From assembly GCA_020050375.1 (NCBI GenBank), contig JAGVKR010000479.1, positions 1-14,906 on the forward strand: a DNA stretch of 14,906 nt, read 5' to 3'. The notes under the pieces are model-generated. The model was not told where the DNA came from, searched no databases, and saw nothing but the letters and a program-made list of their open reading frames with translations. Source of the DNA: Planctomycetales bacterium (GTDB taxonomy: Bacteria > Planctomycetota > Planctomycetia > Planctomycetales > Planctomycetaceae). Both the position numbers and the translations under genes were made by a program. Positions 13,526 through 14,906 of this stretch are shown here, piece by piece; positions within the stretch are counted from its first letter, which is position 1, and each line of letters starts with the position of its first letter.

Positions 13526-13537
13526 CACCTGTCTTGA
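13526..13537. repeat. 12-bp direct repeat CACCTGTCTTGA, copy 2
   Basis: Exact second copy of the 13401-13412 motif, without the full dyad (it reads GATAC where copy 1 reads GACAG). It could be a weaker second site for the same DNA-binding protein. Confidence 0.5.
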
Positions 13538-13608
13538 TACGCCGGGCACGCTGCGACCGAACGAGGCGCGCAGCAACACTGGGAGTCTGGGGTGTCGTTT
13601 CCGATCAG

Positions 13609-13621
13609 GCCGCTCAGCGGC
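13609..13621 (-). terminator. Hairpin after the DUF1501 gene, possible terminator
   Basis: GCCGC-TCA-GCGGC (arms 13609-13613 and 13617-13621) lies about 15 bases past the DUF1501 stop in the direction of transcription. It has no T-tract, so intrinsic termination is only possible, not shown. Confidence 0.35.
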
Positions 13622-13636
13622 GTTGGGGACTGTGCG

Positions 13637-14906
13637 TCACGCAAGAAGCGGTTGCACGACTTTTCCGCGTCCCTCGGTCAGCTTCTGTTCCTGCCCGTTG
13701 TGGTGGAACACGAGCTTCTGAGCGTCGAGCCCGAACAGGTGCAAGACAGTCGCCTGATAGTCGTTGGGGGTGAAGACGTCGGTCACCGCTTTGTGTCCGA
13801 ACTCGTCGGTCGCACCGTAGACGGTTCCCCCTTTGATCCCGCCGCCGGCCAGCCACATGCTGAACCCCTGACCGTTGTGGTCGCGTCCGCCGCTGGCAGG
13901 GTCCCCCTCGGTGACAGGGAGCCGTCCGATCTCGCCTCCCCAATGGACGAGCGTCGTTTCGAGCAAACCGCGGTTCTTGAGATCGAGAACCAGCGCCGCC
14001 GACGGCTGATCGGTTCGCTGACAAATCGCCGGAAGCGTCGTCCGAATGCTGCTGTGATTGTCCCACGGCTGCCCGCCCAGAAAGATCTGGACGAACCGCA
14101 CGCCGCGCTCGATCAATCGGCGGGCGATCAGGCACCGTGTGCCGTATTCCTGGGTTGCCGGTTGATCGATGCCGTACATCTTGAGTGTCGCTTCGGTTTC
14201 GCCCGTAATGTCGAGCGCTTCACGGGCGGCCGACTGCATTCGAGCGGCCAGCTCGTAACTGGCGATGCGGGCTTCGAGGTCGGATTCACCGGGGTTCCGC
14301 GCCAGGTGCCGCCGATTGAGGGCCTGCAACAAATCGAGGTTCTGCCGTTGCAAATCTCCCTTCAAATGCGCTGGCGGATCGAGATTGAGGATCCGCGGCT
14401 CCTTGGGACGGATGACCGTTCCCTGATAAATCGACGGCAGCCAGCCGTTCGACCAGTTGTTGATCCCGTCGACCGGGTTTCCGCCGGGATCGCTCAGCAC
14501 CACATAAGCGGGCAGGTCCTGGCTTTCGGAACCCAGGCCATACGTCAGCCACGAACCGAGCGTGGGGCGGCCGGTGACGGCGGCGCGCCCGGAGTGCATG
14601 AAGCGGATCGAGACTTCGTGCCCGTTGTGGCCGGTGTGGGCCGAACGGATCAAAGCGATGTCGTCGACGATCCCGGAAATGTGCGGCAGCAGTTCCGAGA
14701 CTTCGGTTCCGCAGGCGCCGCGCTTCTCGAACTTCCAGGGAGTGCCGAGCAGCTTCTTGCTGGCGCGATTGACGAAGCTGTAGACAACCTCGCCCGCGTA
14801 TTCTTCGCCGTTGTGCTTCGTCAGCTCGGGCTTGGGGTCGAACAAATCGACGTGGCTGGGCCCGCCATGCATGAACAGCGAGATCATGGCCCGTGCCCGC
14901 GGGGCC
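13637..14906 (-). CDS. DUF1501 (sulfatase-like) protein, N-terminus beyond the window
   Basis: A partial gene with about 422 residues visible. The frame stays open to the window edge, reading PRARA before MISLFMHGGPSHVDLFDPKP, which in DUF1501 proteins is internal, so the ATG at 14885-14887 is not the true start. Full-length members usually carry 40-70 more residues, often with a Tat signal. Family landmarks are HTGHNGHEVSIRF, GRPTLGSWLTYGLGSE, PWDNH, VHWGGEIGRLP, GRDHNGQGFSMWLAGGG and a C-terminal NDYQATVLHLFGLD. DUF1501 proteins belong to the alkaline-phosphatase/sulfatase-like superfamily. In planctomycetes they usually accompany DUF1549/DUF1553 genes, which would lie outside this window. 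The biochemical role is not established. The stop at 13637-13639 is followed by a small hairpin. A separate promoter region divides it from the export gene. Confidence 0.92.
   Translation of the reverse strand, partial: APRARAMISLFMHGGPSHVDLFDPKPELTKHNGEEYAGEVVYSFVNRASKKLLGTPWKFEKRGACGTEVSELLPHISGIVDDIALIRSAHTGHNGHEVSIRFMHSGRAAVTGRPTLGSWLTYGLGSESQDLPAYVVLSDPGGNPVDGINNWSNGWLPSIYQGTVIRPKEPRILNLDPPAHLKGDLQRQNLDLLQALNRRHLARNPGESDLEARIASYELAARMQSAAREALDITGETEATLKMYGIDQPATQEYGTRCLIARRLIERGVRFVQIFLGGQPWDNHSSIRTTLPAICQRTDQPSAALVLDLKNRGLLETTLVHWGGEIGRLPVTEGDPASGGRDHNGQGFSMWLAGGGIKGGTVYGATDEFGHKAVTDVFTPNDYQATVLHLFGLDAQKLVFHHNGQEQKLTEGRGKVVQPLLA

Larger units (their letters stand above)
13335..13636. 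promoter_or_regulatory. Leader/promoter region of the export gene
   Basis: This 302-base gap lies between the DUF1501 stop and the export-lipoprotein start. It contains a hairpin just past the DUF1501 stop (13609-13621), an AT-rich patch (13455-13503), a 12-base direct repeat in two copies (13401-13412 and 13526-13537), a dyad CTGTC-TT-GACAG (13404-13415) and another dyad beside the ribosome binding site (13354-13367). On the coding strand TTGACT (13437-13442) makes a fair -35, but the best -10 at 17 bases (TTTGCT) is poor. No gene is seen. Confidence 0.5.

Noticed and set aside
1..14906. Defence, toxin-antitoxin, phage or transposon system
   Set aside because: I looked for nucleases, helicases, recombinases, transposases and paired small ORFs on both strands and found none that could be supported.

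Overview
The window looks like one contig end from a GC-rich member of the Planctomycetota, probably from a metagenome or draft assembly. The phylum call rests on several features together. There is a LEPR-XLL-type surface-protein signature (ENRELLSA form) on the large secreted enzyme. A DUF1501 protein is present. Secreted LamG and IPT/TIG mosaic proteins are encoded. A short secreted protein ends in a TTGH...F..YYPGG tail of a kind I recall from planctomycetes. Most starts have weak or no Shine-Dalgarno sequence. Bases 1-16 are not biological: they match the 3' end of the Illumina TruSeq/PE adapter exactly.

Layout. Positions 17-1802 (minus) hold a secreted alpha/beta-hydrolase (COG4099-like peptidase/esterase) fused to a long, unassigned C-terminal region, with its 3' end lost at the contig edge. 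A 634-base divergent spacer with several dyads follows. Positions 2437-5832 (plus) encode a 1131-residue surface protein whose GH64 beta-1,3-glucanase domain is interrupted by three inserted modules. A hairpin-rich convergent spacer (5833-6306) separates it from a minus-strand secreted protein at 6307-8064, in which a LamG fold is split by a seven-repeat beta-propeller. After a 579-base spacer come two minus-strand metabolic genes: a class V aminotransferase of the alanine/serine-glyoxylate type (8644-9825) and an isochorismatase-family hydrolase (9956-10555). Between them lie degenerate heptamer arrays in inverted orientation.

Positions 10614-13334 (minus) form a likely transcription unit of cell-envelope genes. 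The first is a Wza-like polysaccharide-export lipoprotein, followed by a small Gly/Gln-rich secreted protein and then a Cys/Pro-rich secreted protein with a very acidic tail. A DUF1501 gene (13637 to the window end) runs off the far edge without its N-terminus.

Together the genes suggest a surface and matrix theme. There is an exporter component for an extracellular polysaccharide, two small exported proteins beside it, a surface beta-1,3-glucanase, a carbohydrate-binding-type LamG/propeller protein and a secreted esterase. No polysaccharide synthase, Wzc-type kinase or glycosyltransferase is visible, so the pathway cannot be closed from this window. No tRNA, rRNA, CRISPR array, transposase, phage gene or recognisable defence gene was seen.
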